Positions 42,390 through 51,325 are shown, counted from the stretch's first letter. The stretch: 53,601 bases of DNA from Alistipes sp. (GCA_017504265.1 JAFVRN010000010.1:1-53601), one strand, 5' to 3'. Notes: generated by a model from the letters alone, not told the origin. Program-made: numbers and translations.

Positions 42390-44330
42390 ATGGTTAAAGT
42401 AACCTTTCCCGATGGCTCGGTAAGAGAGTATGCCAAAGGGACAACTGCCTTTCAGGTGGCAGAGAGCATCAGCCCTCGTTTAGCTGCTGACTCACTTGCA
42501 GCCGAGGTAAACGGCGCAACGGTAGATATGATGCGCCCTATCGACAGCGATTGTTCGATTAAATTCTTCAAGTGGGACGATGCCGAGGGTAAGCACGCCT
42601 TCTGGCACACCTCGTCGCACCTGTTGGCCGAAGCTTTGGAGGCCCTCTATCCGGGCATCAAGTTTGGTATCGGACCGGCAATCGACAACGGTTTCTACTA
42701 CGATGTGGACTCACCGGTGGCCATTACGGAGGCCGACCTCGAAACCATCGAGAAGAAGATGGTGGAGCTCTCTCGCAACAAGGAGCAGCTCGTACGTACC
42801 GAGGTATCTAAGGCCGATGCGTTGAAGACCTTTACCGAGAAGGGCGACCAGTACAAGGTAGAGCTTATCACCGACCTTGAGGATGGTACCATCTCGTTCT
42901 ACACAAATGGTGCTTTTACAGACCTATGCCGTGGTCCACACATCCCAAATACAGGATATATCAAGGCTATCAAGCTGACATCGGTAGCCGGTGCATATTG
43001 GCGTGGTAACGAGAAGAACAAGATGCTTACACGTATCTATGGTGTATCTTTCCCCAAGAAGTCGATGCTCGACGAGCACCTTGCGTTGCTGGAAGAGGCC
43101 AAGAAGCGTGACCACCGTAAGCTCGGCAAGGAGCTCGAACTGTTTATGTTCTCACAGCGTGTAGGCCAGGGTCTTCCTATGTGGTTGCCTAAGGGTGCCG
43201 AGCTACGCGACCGTTTGGAGCGTTTCTTGCGCCAGATACAGAAGGAGTATGGCTACCAGCAGGTTATAACCCCACATATTGGTAACAAGGATTTGTACGT
43301 TACCTCGGGACACTATGCCAAGTATGGCAAGGACTCGTTCCAGCCAATACACACTCCATTTGAGGGCGAGGAGTATCTGCTCAAGCCTATGAACTGTCCT
43401 CACCACTGCGAGATATATCGTTCGAAGCCTCGTTCATACAAGGATCTTCCTGTACGTTTGGCCGAGTTCGGTACGGTATACCGTTACGAGCAGTCGGGCG
43501 AGTTGCACGGTCTTACACGTGTACGTTCGTTCACACAGGATGATGCCCACCTCTTCGTACGTCCCGACCAGCTCTTGGAGGAGTTCGAGAAGGTTATGGA
43601 CATCGTGCTATATATCTTCCGCACATTGAAGTTCGACAACTATACAGCACAGATATCTCTGCGTGATCCTAACAACAAGGAGAAGTATATCGGTTCGGAC
43701 GAGAATTGGGAGAAGGCCGAGGCGGCTATCATCAAGGCCTGCGAGGATAAGGGTCTTAAGACCACCGTTGAGCTTGGTGAGGCAGCATTCTATGGTCCTA
43801 AGCTTGACTTTATGGTCAAGGATGCGTTGGGTCGTAGTTGGCAGCTTGGTACAATTCAGGTAGACTACAACCTTCCTGAGCGTTTCGACCTTACGTATAA
43901 GGGTTCGGACGACAAGCTACACCGTCCTATCATGATTCACCGCGCACCATTCGGCTCTATGGAGCGTTTCGTAGCGGTTCTGTTGGAGCACACCGGTGGT
44001 AAGTTCCCATTGTGGCTCACACCCGATCAGGTTGTGGTATTGCCTATCTCGGAGAAGTACAACGACTATGCCGAGGAGGTAGCCCGAGAGCTCAACATCC
44101 ACGATGTACGTACTCAGGTGGATGACCGTAATGAGAAGATTGGCCGCAAGATTCGTGACAACGAGCTCAAGCGTATCCCCTATCTGCTTATCGTAGGTGA
44201 GAAGGAGGCTGCCGAGCGTAAGGTATCGGTACGTGCTCAGGGCGAAGGCGACAAGGGTCAGATGACCGTTGAGGAGTTCACAGCCTTTATGAAGGAGTTG
44301 GTAGCCAACGAGATCGAAGCAAACAAATAA
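42390..44330 (+). CDS. thrS: Threonyl-tRNA synthetase
   Basis: The 646-residue class II synthetase has the N-terminal TGS domain (residues 1-60), the editing domain with [11 protein letters not shown] and GPHIPNTG, the catalytic core with [10 protein letters not shown] (zinc Cys), [32 protein letters not shown] (motif 2) and [11 protein letters not shown] (motif 3), and a C-terminal anticodon-binding domain. No T-box or operator-like structure is evident in its 92-base leader. infC follows after 27 bases. Codon use is that of a highly expressed gene. Confidence 0.97.
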   Translation: MVKVTFPDGSVREYAKGTTAFQVAESISPRLAADSLAAEVNGATVDMMRPIDSDCSIKFFKWDDAEGKHAFWHTSSHLLAEALEALYPGIKFGIGPAIDNGFYYDVDSPVAITEADLETIEKKMVELSRNKEQLVRTEVSKADALKTFTEKGDQYKVELITDLEDGTISFYTNGAFTDLCRGPHIPNTGYIKAIKLTSVAGAYWRGNEKNKMLTRIYGVSFPKKSMLDEHLALLEEAKKRDHRKLGKELELFMFSQRVGQGLPMWLPKGAELRDRLERFLRQIQKEYGYQQVITPHIGNKDLYVTSGHYAKYGKDSFQPIHTPFEGEEYLLKPMNCPHHCEIYRSKPRSYKDLPVRLAEFGTVYRYEQSGELHGLTRVRSFTQDDAHLFVRPDQLLEEFEKVMDIVLYIFRTLKFDNYTAQISLRDPNNKEKYIGSDENWEKAEAAIIKACEDKGLKTTVELGEAAFYGPKLDFMVKDALGRSWQLGTIQVDYNLPERFDLTYKGSDDKLHRPIMIHRAPFGSMERFVAVLLEHTGGKFPLWLTPDQVVVLPISEKYNDYAEEVARELNIHDVRTQVDDRNEKIGRKIRDNELKRIPYLLIVGEKEAAERKVSVRAQGEGDKGQMTVEEFTAFMKELVANEIEANK

Positions 44331-44357
44331 TATAAGTCTAACTAACAATTAACCAAT

Positions 44358-44978
44358 TTGGCAGGACAATTTCCATTCCGCCCGCGCCCGCAGGTGCAGG
44401 GGAATAACCAGAACAACCAACAACAGCAGCAGCAACGTGACCCTCGCGGACGTCGTCCGGTGCAGGAGAACCCACATCGTATCAACGACGACATCACAGC
44501 ACCCGTTGTACGCGTCGTAGGAGAGAACGTTGAGCCCAACCTTGTACTACCTATCAAGGAGGCTATACGTCTGGCTGACGAGATGGAACTCGACCTTATC
44601 GAAATATCGCCTAAGGCCGATCCTCCCGTATGCCGCATTGCCGACTATCAGAAGTTCCTTTACCAACAGAAGAAGAAGGCTAAGGAGATCAAGGCTAAGC
44701 AGGTGAAGGTTGTTATCAAGGAGATTCGTTTTGGTCCTCAGACCGACGACCACGACTACAACTTCAAACTAAAACACGCCGAGAACTTCCTAAAAGAGGG
44801 TGCTAAGGTTAAGGCATATGTCTTTTTCCGTGGCCGCTCTATCGTATTCAAGGAGCAGGGTGAGATACTACTACTGCGCTTCGCCAACGATTTGGAGGAG
44901 TTTGGACGCGTGGAGCTTATGCCTAAGCTCGATGGCAAGAAGATGAATATGATTTTGGCTCCTAAGTCAAAAAAGTAG
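44358..44978 (+). CDS. infC: Translation initiation factor IF-3, TTG start
   Basis: The 206-residue protein has a Gln/Pro-rich N-terminal extension ([15 protein letters not shown]), the IF3 N-terminal domain ([21 protein letters not shown], from about residue 40) and the C-terminal domain ([26 protein letters not shown]). IF3 separates ribosomal subunits and rejects poor start codons. The only plausible start is TTG at 44358: the frame has a TAA at 44343-44345 and no ATG before the conserved domain. In E. coli infC starts with AUU, which lets IF3 repress itself; the TTG here may work the same way. rpmI and rplT, usual partners, do not follow. Confidence 0.93.
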   Translation: MAGQFPFRPRPQVQGNNQNNQQQQQQRDPRGRRPVQENPHRINDDITAPVVRVVGENVEPNLVLPIKEAIRLADEMELDLIEISPKADPPVCRIADYQKFLYQQKKKAKEIKAKQVKVVIKEIRFGPQTDDHDYNFKLKHAENFLKEGAKVKAYVFFRGRSIVFKEQGEILLLRFANDLEEFGRVELMPKLDGKKMNMILAPKSKK

Positions 44979-45014
44979 TCGTCAGAGGGTTTATTGACTA
45001 CTAAACGTAAGTGT

Positions 45015-45041
45015 AGGTGGCTAAAAGTTAATTAGCCACCT
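45015..45041. terminator. Hairpin terminator after infC, shared with the opposite gene
   Basis: AGGTGGCTAA (45015-45024) and TTAGCCACCT (45032-45041) form a perfect 10-bp stem with a 7-nt loop, followed by CCATTTTGTT. It lies between convergent genes and can act on both. Confidence 0.85.
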
Positions 45042-45132
45042 CCATTTTGTTATGAGGTTGGATAGAGGTCCGATGACAAGAGAGACCTTCATGCCATCTT
45101 CTACCTATACAATCTCTATCTAATGAGTGACC

Positions 45133-45351
45133 CTACTCAATGGTCAGGGTATCGGGGAGGATTAGCGCATCTGCTGCAACAGAGTCCGCAACCTCCATAA
45201 TAGGCTCTGACTCATTCTCGACAGATACCTCGGTGGTTGCAATATCGCCGTCGAATATCATAGAGCTGTAACTGTCGCGCTCGATGATGGCGTAGGCTAT
45301 TGCAGCTAAGCATAGAATAGTAAATATTATACCTATCAACCTATTAATCAT
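45133..45351 (-). CDS. Small single-pass membrane protein
   Basis: The 72-residue product has an N-terminal membrane segment (about residues 4-22, RLIGIIFTILCLAAIAYAI) and an acidic tail with many Glu and Asp. Function unknown. It starts two bases after the stop of the S41 protease gene on the same strand, so co-transcription and perhaps co-function are likely. No homologue comes to mind. Confidence 0.6.
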   Translation of the reverse strand: MINRLIGIIFTILCLAAIAYAIIERDSYSSMIFDGDIATTEVSVENESEPIMEVADSVAADALILPDTLTIE

Positions 45352-45353
45352 AG

Positions 45354-47069
45354 CTATCTTCTTTTATTCTTTTTACTTTTAAGCTCCTTGACAGCACGCT
45401 GCATAACATCGTCTATGGCGTATATATTGTAGTAAAATCCCGCCTCGTCGCTGAGCGTATTACGACCGATGTATGCTCTTAGCTGCGCCTCGATTATGTG
45501 TCGTGACTCCTCCAAGCCTTTGGGATCTGCCTTGATATCGTGCTCCGAGGCATAACGGGCAAAATCCTCGACAAGGTTGCTGCGCGACAGCAACTCGTCG
45601 AGTTCATCGAGTGAGGTTATGGCATCAAGCTCGCTGCGATGCTTATCCGAAAAGTCGAGCGTATAGCGATATAGCACATTGCTGTTCCATACCTCCTCGT
45701 AATAGTCGCTACGACCCAGCGTGTCGAGCGGTATGAAGATGTCGGGCATTATACCGCCACCGCCATATACCGTGCGGCCACCGGGCGTGGTAAACTTCAT
45801 CGAGTCGTCGAAATGTATCGAATCTGCCGAGAAGAACTCGTTATTGTTATAGCGGTTCAAAATCTCCATATGGTAAGATAGCTCGTCACCATTTGTATAT
45901 GGCTTCTGTATGGAGCGTCCCGTAGGCGTGTAGTAGCGAGCTACGGTAAGACGTATCGCCGAGCCATCCTTGAATGGTATCTGTGACTGCACCAAGCCCT
46001 TACCAAAGGTGCGGCGACCAAGAACAAGACCTCGATCGTTATCCTGTATAGCACCTGCCAATATCTCACTCGACGAGGCACTTGTCTCGTCTACAAGGAT
46101 GGCCAAGGCTATATCCGTCGCACTGCCACGGCCATTGCTATATTGACGCTGCTGATGACCGTTGCGATCCTCGGTATATACTATAAGCCGCTTCTCGGGC
46201 AGGAACTCATTTGCAATGCGTATTGCCTGGTCGAGAAATCCGCCGGAGTTGCCTCTAAGGTCGAGTATCAACGAACGCATACCCTCGCCACGCAACTTAT
46301 CCATCGAGGCTGTAATCTCGTCGTAGGATGTACGCGCAAACTGCGACAGACGTATGTAGCCTATGCCGGCCGCCTTATCGAGCATAAATGCCGTTTCGAT
46401 GCTTCGTATCTCAATGGCATCGCGCTCTACTTCGACCTCTACCTCGCCATCCAATCCTATACGCTGTATGGATAGCTTGACACGTGAGCCTCGCGGACCA
46501 CGCATAAGGCGTACCATAGAGTCCTGCGCAATCTTCTGTCCCGCCACATTGCGGCCGTCGATGCGTACTATGCGGTCACCGGCTCTTACTCCCGCCCTAT
46601 CCGATGGCCCTTGCGGGATGACGTTGAGCACCATGATGGTATCTGTCGAGCCGTTGAAGACTATGCCTATACCATCGAACTCGCCTTCGAGATGCTCGTT
46701 TACGGCATCGAAATCACGTGCCGGAATATATTCCGAATGGGGATCGAGTTTAGATAGAAGTGCCGGAATGGCCATCTCGTATATGGTGTCGAGCGACAAA
46801 CGGTCTACATAGCTGTTGCGCAGATGCATAACAGTCAGCATAAGTTTATCGTCACCCGCCATATAGTTTTTTAGCTTCTCGACATCCTCGTTAAACTCCC
46901 GGATGTCGCTACGGTTGCGGTCTATATACTCTATAACCTCAGCCATTGCCGCTGCCGAGCGTCTACGCTCACCATGGCGACCGAGAATTACACCCAACCA
47001 CACTGCTGCAACTACAATAATAAGGATAGTTATTGCAGCCCATATTCTTATTTTTGTACTACGTTCCAT
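45354..47069 (-). CDS. S41-family C-terminal processing peptidase (CtpA/Prc-like)
   Basis: The 571-residue protease has an N-terminal signal anchor (MERSTKIRIWAAITILIIVVAAVWLGVILG), a PDZ domain (GEFDGIGIVFNGSTDTIMVLNVIPQGPSDRAGVRAGDRIVRIDG) and the S41 core with SASSSEILAGAIQDN carrying the serine and FGKGLVQ carrying the general-base Lys. Homologues trim or degrade envelope proteins recognised by their C-termini. I start at ATG 47069, because the longer frame runs through the tRNA-Gly gene upstream. tRNA-Gly lies 18 bases upstream, so the transcript may begin at or before the tRNA. A small membrane protein follows. Confidence 0.93.
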   Translation of the reverse strand: MERSTKIRIWAAITILIIVVAAVWLGVILGRHGERRRSAAAMAEVIEYIDRNRSDIREFNEDVEKLKNYMAGDDKLMLTVMHLRNSYVDRLSLDTIYEMAIPALLSKLDPHSEYIPARDFDAVNEHLEGEFDGIGIVFNGSTDTIMVLNVIPQGPSDRAGVRAGDRIVRIDGRNVAGQKIAQDSMVRLMRGPRGSRVKLSIQRIGLDGEVEVEVERDAIEIRSIETAFMLDKAAGIGYIRLSQFARTSYDEITASMDKLRGEGMRSLILDLRGNSGGFLDQAIRIANEFLPEKRLIVYTEDRNGHQQRQYSNGRGSATDIALAILVDETSASSSEILAGAIQDNDRGLVLGRRTFGKGLVQSQIPFKDGSAIRLTVARYYTPTGRSIQKPYTNGDELSYHMEILNRYNNNEFFSADSIHFDDSMKFTTPGGRTVYGGGGIMPDIFIPLDTLGRSDYYEEVWNSNVLYRYTLDFSDKHRSELDAITSLDELDELLSRSNLVEDFARYASEHDIKADPKGLEESRHIIEAQLRAYIGRNTLSDEAGFYYNIYAIDDVMQRAVKELKSKKNKRR

Positions 47070-47086
47070 ACTCTGATTATGCTGTG

Positions 47087-47159
47087 AGCGGCAAACGGGG
47101 CTCGAACCCGCGACCCTCGGCTTGGGAAGCCGATGCTCTACCGACTGAGCTACTGCCGC
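47087..47159 (-). tRNA. tRNA-Gly (anticodon CCC)
   Basis: On the minus strand the sequence folds into a full cloverleaf of 73 nt. The acceptor stem is GCGGCAG with TTGCCGC, with a G-U pair at the last position. The D arm is AGCTCAGTCGGTAGAGC, the anticodon stem CGGC/GCCG with loop TTCCCAA, and the T arm GCGGGTTCGAGCCCCG. The anticodon CCC reads GGG. The 3' CCA is not encoded, since the bases after the discriminator T are CAC. It lies 18 bases before the S41 protease start. Confidence 0.95.
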
Positions 47160-47376
47160 AAAAAGCTGACCACGGTAAATTTCGTGCCAACCATAACAAT
47201 ACAATAACGCCGTGCTGTGTGAGGAATTTTATCCTCACCACGGAACTGATGTGACCAATAGGAGCTATAAGACCGCTACGACCTCTCTGCCGCAACCATC
47301 TCAATGGTCTCAACTGCCCTAAGCATCTCATCGGAACTTGATACTGTTCACAATTCAGAACCCACAAAACCCATTA

Positions 47377-47408
47377 TTGCAGGGCAAAGCCCTGCCACTG
47401 CAAAGCAG
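47377..47408. repeat. 32-bp double-hairpin (REP-like) element, copy A
   Basis: The element has a 7-bp stem GCAGGGC/GCCCTGC with loop AAA, then CA, then a 4-bp stem CTGC/GCAG with loop AAA. Only one base differs from copy C at 53433-53464. It is flanked by 9-bp arrays on both sides. Confidence 0.85.
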
Positions 47409-47567
47409 CGTGGGTCAGATGGGTTAAATGTGTCCAATGGGTTAGATGGGGATTCTTCCACCGCGTTCACAGAACCCACAGAACCCACAGAACCCATAGA
47501 ACCCATAGAACCCACAGAACCCACAGAACCCGCAGAACCCATAGAACCCACTGAACCCACTGAACCC
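47409..47567. repeat. Two inverted arrays of degenerate 9-bp units
   Basis: Five units of the type ATGGGTTAG run from about 47409 to 47453. After about 15 bases come eleven units of the type ACAGAACCC (47469-47567), which is the opposite orientation (its reverse complement is GGGTTCTGT). The two arrays can pair into a long stem. Confidence 0.85.
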
Positions 47568-47599
47568 ACAACACTCGGGATAATCAGCGGTTAAACCCC

Positions 47600-47728
47600 A
47601 ATTTGTTGTCAGAAGGGGTTAGATACAACGCTCGGCGAATTTCGAGGCGATGGGCTGTACTTAGGCGTACTGCCCATTGCTGAGATAATTCGTTAGCGGC
47701 AGTAGATGACCCCTTATCACAACAAATT
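47600..47728. repeat. 129-bp imperfect palindrome next to the DUF3078 gene
   Basis: The ends AATTTGTTGT (47600) and ACAACAAATT (47719-47728) are perfectly inverted. The arms of about 61 nt pair through most of their length, including AGGGGT, CGAA and ATGGGC blocks and a central GTAC/GTAC stem. It abuts and slightly overlaps the stop codon of the DUF3078 gene, which reads into it, so it may terminate that gene or be a miniature mobile element. Confidence 0.75.
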
Positions 47729-48791
47729 ACTTGTTTTTGAAGGTATAGGTAAGACCTACAGATAACATTGACTGTACCTGCAACTTATCTATCTCGGCCT
47801 TGTTGTAGTATAGCTGTACGTAGATCTGCGTAGAGAGATACTTAGAGGCCTTGATATCGATGGTATTCTCCCAACGTAGAGTAGGTACTATATGCTCGTA
47901 GGCCGACTTGTCCTCGGCCTTGGCCATCTGTGACAGGTCGCTAATCCAACCGTAGAATGAGTAGGCTGTCGTGCGGTAACGCAACCAGCCATTCTTACCC
48001 CACGACTTATCGAAGTCAAGCTGAACAGAGAGACCACCCTCATACTTAGATTTACGTCCCTCAGGAACACCGTAGCGGTTTGTGACGGTGCTATCTTCAA
48101 GATAGGTGGCACTCATGGCAATGGGCGCAAGGTTAAGCTTCAACGGGAACTTCTCCGAGGGGATGACATAGGTGAAACCGACAGAGGCATCGAGGTATCC
48201 TGGAGCCATGAAGTTTGACACGCGTGCCTCACCATTATACTTCGAGGTGCGTGCCGCATAGCCCGGAGCAAACTGTGTACGGAACTTGATGTTGGCACCA
48301 TATGTCCAGTTCTTTACCATATCCCACTGGGGAGCAGTGGCAATGGCTATCTCGTCTACATTCTTAAACCATAGACCCTTCTGCTGACCATCACCGATGT
48401 CGGTCTTCATATTGTTGTAGCCGAACTTTGCCGAAGCGGTATTGTTGATGGTAAACTTACCCTTCTTGAAGGTGTGCAGGAAGTTTACATTGGCAAGGAG
48501 CGTGATGGTGTTATCGCCCGATGCCTGCCACGACTTACTGAATGCAGTGAGCGAGCCGTGAAGATTGGCCGAGAAATCTATGGTGTTACGCTCCTGACGT
48601 ATAGCACGACGCTCGGCACGGTAGGCCGCCTCCGAGAAGTACTCTGCATCGACCTCACCACTCTTAACTTCGTTTTCAAACTCCTTCTTTTCGGGGTTAG
48701 ATGCTACCTCGTCGATAGTTACCTGTGCCATTGTCTCTGTCGCAAAGAGCATAGCAACAAATAAACAAATAGAATAGATGTGTTTCATCAT
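47727..48791 (-). CDS. DUF3078-family outer-membrane protein
   Basis: The 354-residue protein has a type I signal peptide (MMKHIYSICLFVAMLFATETMAQ), a short acidic linker and a series of barrel strands alternating aromatic and polar residues (for example ITLLANVNFLHTFKKGKFTINNTASAKFGY), ending in a Phe-containing strand VGLTYTFKNK. The family is a Bacteroidetes barrel of unknown role. I place the start at 48791 (48788 is equally likely); the longer frame reaches back over the predicted promoter. The stop overlaps the palindrome at 47600-47728. Confidence 0.82.
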   Translation of the reverse strand: MMKHIYSICLFVAMLFATETMAQVTIDEVASNPEKKEFENEVKSGEVDAEYFSEAAYRAERRAIRQERNTIDFSANLHGSLTAFSKSWQASGDNTITLLANVNFLHTFKKGKFTINNTASAKFGYNNMKTDIGDGQQKGLWFKNVDEIAIATAPQWDMVKNWTYGANIKFRTQFAPGYAARTSKYNGEARVSNFMAPGYLDASVGFTYVIPSEKFPLKLNLAPIAMSATYLEDSTVTNRYGVPEGRKSKYEGGLSVQLDFDKSWGKNGWLRYRTTAYSFYGWISDLSQMAKAEDKSAYEHIVPTLRWENTIDIKASKYLSTQIYVQLYYNKAEIDKLQVQSMLSVGLTYTFKNK

Positions 48792-48831
48792 GATAGTTTT
48801 TGCTAATAGTGATAACAGATTTATTGATGCA

Positions 48832-48839
48832 CAAATGTA
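48832..48839 (-). promoter_or_regulatory. -7 box (TACATTTG) for the DUF3078 gene
   Basis: CAAATGTA on the plus strand reads TACATTTG on the minus strand, about 40 bases before the start. It lies back to back with the nfo -7 box at 48861-48868, with 21 bases between them. Confidence 0.55.
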
Positions 48840-48860
48840 CACATTTTTCTCAAAATTTCC

Positions 48861-48868
48861 TATCTTTG
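48861..48868 (+). promoter_or_regulatory. -7 box (TATCTTTG) for nfo
   Basis: TATCTTTG fits TAnnTTTG and lies 29 bases before the nfo start at 48898. Its -33 position would fall on the -7 box of the divergent gene. Confidence 0.55.
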
Positions 48869-48897
48869 TACATTATTAAATGATAAATAGTAGGATT

Positions 48898-49743
48898 ATG
48901 AAATATATTGGAGCACACGTAAGTGCATCAGGAGGTATAGAGAATGCTATAAAGAATGCACAAAGCATCGGGGCTACGGCCTTTGCCCTATTTACCAAGA
49001 ACCAACGACAGTGGCTTGCACCACAGCTAAGCGACGAGCAGATAGCCACATTTAAGCGCGCTATGGCCGAGGCCGGATATGCGGCATCTGTGGTACTACC
49101 CCATGACAGTTATCTTATCAACCTCGGACATCCCGATAGCGAGGGCCTCAACAAGTCACGCGAGTCGTTCTTCGAGGAGATGCATCGCTGCGAGTTATTG
49201 GGACTCGATCGTCTAAACTTTCACCCCGGAAGTCATCTCAAACAAATCTCGGCCGAGGAGTCTTTGGAGCGTATCGCCGAGTCTATAAATATGGCATTGG
49301 AGCGCACATCAGGCGTGACGGCTGTCATAGAGAATACTGCCGGACAGGGTTCAAACCTCGGATATAGGTTTGAACATCTGGCATATATCATCGAGCGAGT
49401 TGAGGATAAGAGTCGTGTGGGTGTCTGCCTCGACACGTGCCACTCGTTTGCTGCGGGCTACGACCTGCGTACCAAGGAGGCGTGCGACGCTACGTTCGAG
49501 GCATTCGAGCATATCGTTGGCTTCAAATATCTGAGAGGTATGCACCTCAATGATGCTATGCGCCCCTTGGGCAGTCGCGTCGACCGCCACTCTCCACTGG
49601 GCGAGGGAGAGATCGGCTGGGAGTGCTTCCGATATATTATGCAGGATAGCCGCTTCGACAACATACCGCTTATCTTGGAGACACCCAACGAGGCGCTGTG
49701 GAGCGAGGAGATAGCCAAGCTCAAAGGGTTTGCAAACATCTAA
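48898..49743 (+). CDS. nfo: Endonuclease IV (AP endonuclease)
   Basis: The 281-residue TIM-barrel enzyme cuts DNA at abasic sites in base-excision repair. Family motifs are present: GAHVSASGG at the N-terminus, [62 protein letters not shown] and LETPNE, which supply the three-metal site. I start at ATG 48898 because the family begins [10 protein letters not shown]; six more codons precede it in the open frame. Confidence 0.96.
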   Translation: MKYIGAHVSASGGIENAIKNAQSIGATAFALFTKNQRQWLAPQLSDEQIATFKRAMAEAGYAASVVLPHDSYLINLGHPDSEGLNKSRESFFEEMHRCELLGLDRLNFHPGSHLKQISAEESLERIAESINMALERTSGVTAVIENTAGQGSNLGYRFEHLAYIIERVEDKSRVGVCLDTCHSFAAGYDLRTKEACDATFEAFEHIVGFKYLRGMHLNDAMRPLGSRVDRHSPLGEGEIGWECFRYIMQDSRFDNIPLILETPNEALWSEEIAKLKGFANI

Positions 49744-49754
49744 ACTGTAATATT

Positions 49755-50723
49755 ATGAAGAGGCTTATACTTATCGCTATCTGCTTTGCTGCCATAGGTA
49801 GCATCTCAGCACAGGTGACAATTGAAAAGCCCTACGCTACGGGGGCTGACATATCGTGGTTGCAGTCACAAGAGGATGAGGGCATACGCTTTTCGGACGG
49901 AGGTGTCGAGGGCGATGCCTTGGCTATTTTGCGCGACAACGGCTTTAACTACATTCGTCTGCGCCTATTTGTAGATCCCAAGTCGGAGTTAGGATACTCA
50001 CGTCGGGATGGCTACTGCGACTTGGAACACACCTTGCAGATGGCCAAGCGCATAAAGGAGGCGGGGATGTACTTTCTCCTCGACTTCCACTACTCCGATA
50101 ATTGGGCCGACCCACAGAAGCAGATAATGCCTCAGGCGTGGCAAACATACTCCTATGATGAGGTGTGCTGTGCGGTATACGAACATACGCGTGAGGTGCT
50201 CGAAGCCCTCAATGCGCAACATACCACACCCGACATGGTACAGGTGGGTAACGAGGTGAGCAACGGTATGTTGTGGCCATACGGCTCGGTGCGCCATTCG
50301 TTCGAGGGTCTTTGCGGGCTACTCAAAGAGGGTGTGCGCGCCACAAGGGAGTGCTGCCCCGATGCCGAAATTATGCTACACGTAGCACTTGGAGGACAGG
50401 CCGAGGAGTCGGAGCGTTTCTTTGACGCTATGGCCGAATATGGCGTTGAATACGACATCATCGGTCAGTCGTACTACCCCGAATGGCATGGCACATTGGA
50501 GGAGTTGGAGGCAAATGCCAACGCTTTGGTCGCTAAGTACCAGAAGCCGCTTATCGTAGTGGAATATCGCGATCACTACCTCGCCATCGAGCGTATAGTG
50601 CGCGCTCTCCCCGACAACCTTGGTCGTGGCACTTTCATCTGGGAGGCCACCTCGCCACAGTGGGGTAAGCTCTTCGACAAGGAGGGAGCTGCAACACCCG
50701 CCCTCGACGACTACAATAGATAG
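49755..50723 (+). CDS. GH53 arabinogalactan endo-beta-1,4-galactanase
   Basis: The 322-residue exported enzyme cleaves beta-1,4-galactan in pectin side chains. It has a type I signal peptide (MKRLILIAICFAAIGSISAQ), then the GH53 barrel with GADISWLQSQE, YIRLRLFVDP, FLLDFHYSDNWADP, acid/base Glu167 in VQVGNEVSNGMLWP, and nucleophile Glu270 in PLIVVEY. No SusC/SusD genes or other glycoside hydrolases lie nearby, so it is outside any recognisable polysaccharide-utilisation locus. It follows nfo by 11 bases. Confidence 0.92.
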   Translation: MKRLILIAICFAAIGSISAQVTIEKPYATGADISWLQSQEDEGIRFSDGGVEGDALAILRDNGFNYIRLRLFVDPKSELGYSRRDGYCDLEHTLQMAKRIKEAGMYFLLDFHYSDNWADPQKQIMPQAWQTYSYDEVCCAVYEHTREVLEALNAQHTTPDMVQVGNEVSNGMLWPYGSVRHSFEGLCGLLKEGVRATRECCPDAEIMLHVALGGQAEESERFFDAMAEYGVEYDIIGQSYYPEWHGTLEELEANANALVAKYQKPLIVVEYRDHYLAIERIVRALPDNLGRGTFIWEATSPQWGKLFDKEGAATPALDDYNR

Positions 50724-50735
50724 AGATATTAATAT

Positions 50736-51293
50736 ATGGGAAGTTTCGAGATACTGCTTATAGCTATAGGTGTTGCCATGGATGCCTTCGCCGTATCCAT
50801 CAGCAAGGGTCTTACGCTCAGTCGCATAGAACTGCGACACACGCTACTTGCCGGCATATGGTTTGGCGGATTTCAGTCTCTGATGCCAATCATAGGCTAC
50901 TTCATAGGCATAAGTTTCTCGGAGATTGTAGGCAGCATTGACCATTGGATAGCCTTCGCACTACTGCTTGTCATTGGCCTGAATATGATACGAGAGGCTG
51001 TTTGGGGCGAGGAGGAGAGAGTCAATAACGACTTCGGCTGGCGCACGATGTTACTGATGGCCATAGCGACAAGTATCGATGCCTTAGCTATCGGTATATC
51101 TATGGCATTCATAGGTGCTGATATATGGATGGCAGCAGCCGTAATCGGCGTGGTGACCTTCATACTATCTGCATCGGGCATATATCTCGGACGTGTGGTA
51201 GGCTCACACCTCGGCTCTAAGAGCGGCATTATCGGCGGCATTGTACTTATCGCCATTGGCATAAAAATCCTCGCAGAGCATCTCGGAGCATAA
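50736..51293 (+). CDS. mntP: MntP-family manganese efflux pump
   Basis: The 185-residue inner-membrane protein is predicted to have six transmembrane helices. It carries the duplicated DUF204 signature: AMDAFAVSISKGL near the N-terminus and SIDALAIGISMAF in the second half, where the Asp residues are thought to bind Mn. MntP exports excess manganese. In some Gram-negative bacteria its leader is a manganese riboswitch; the 12-base gap from the galactanase leaves no room for one here. Confidence 0.94.
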   Translation: MGSFEILLIAIGVAMDAFAVSISKGLTLSRIELRHTLLAGIWFGGFQSLMPIIGYFIGISFSEIVGSIDHWIAFALLLVIGLNMIREAVWGEEERVNNDFGWRTMLLMAIATSIDALAIGISMAFIGADIWMAAAVIGVVTFILSASGIYLGRVVGSHLGSKSGIIGGIVLIAIGIKILAEHLGA

Positions 51294-51325
51294 CAAGGGG
51301 ACAATTCACTACATATACATAACGC

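Larger units (their letters stand above)
47160..47599. other. Gene-free region with double-hairpin element and 9-bp arrays
   Basis: Apart from the first 190 bases, which show nothing recognisable, this region is built of repeats: two 9-bp units at 47355-47372, a 32-bp double-hairpin element at 47377-47408, five degenerate 9-bp units to about 47453, a short spacer, and eleven 9-bp units at 47469-47567. Frames on both strands stay open across the arrays only because the period is a multiple of three, so I do not call a protein. Confidence 0.8.

Noticed and set aside
47377-47408. CRISPR repeat or attachment site
   Set aside because: Copies are not evenly spaced with unique spacers, there is no cas gene, and the internal double hairpin fits a REP-like element better.
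47355-47567. Integration site linked to the tRNA-Gly gene
   Set aside because: No integrase, no repeat of the tRNA 3' end, and no mobile cargo lies between the tRNA and the repeats.
47304-47594. Open frame with Thr-Glu-Pro repeats (96 codons, plus strand) and a Gly-Ser-Val repeat frame on the minus strand
   Set aside because: Both arise from the 9-bp repeat array, which stays open in frame because nine is a multiple of three. No signal, no promoter and no conserved part is visible.
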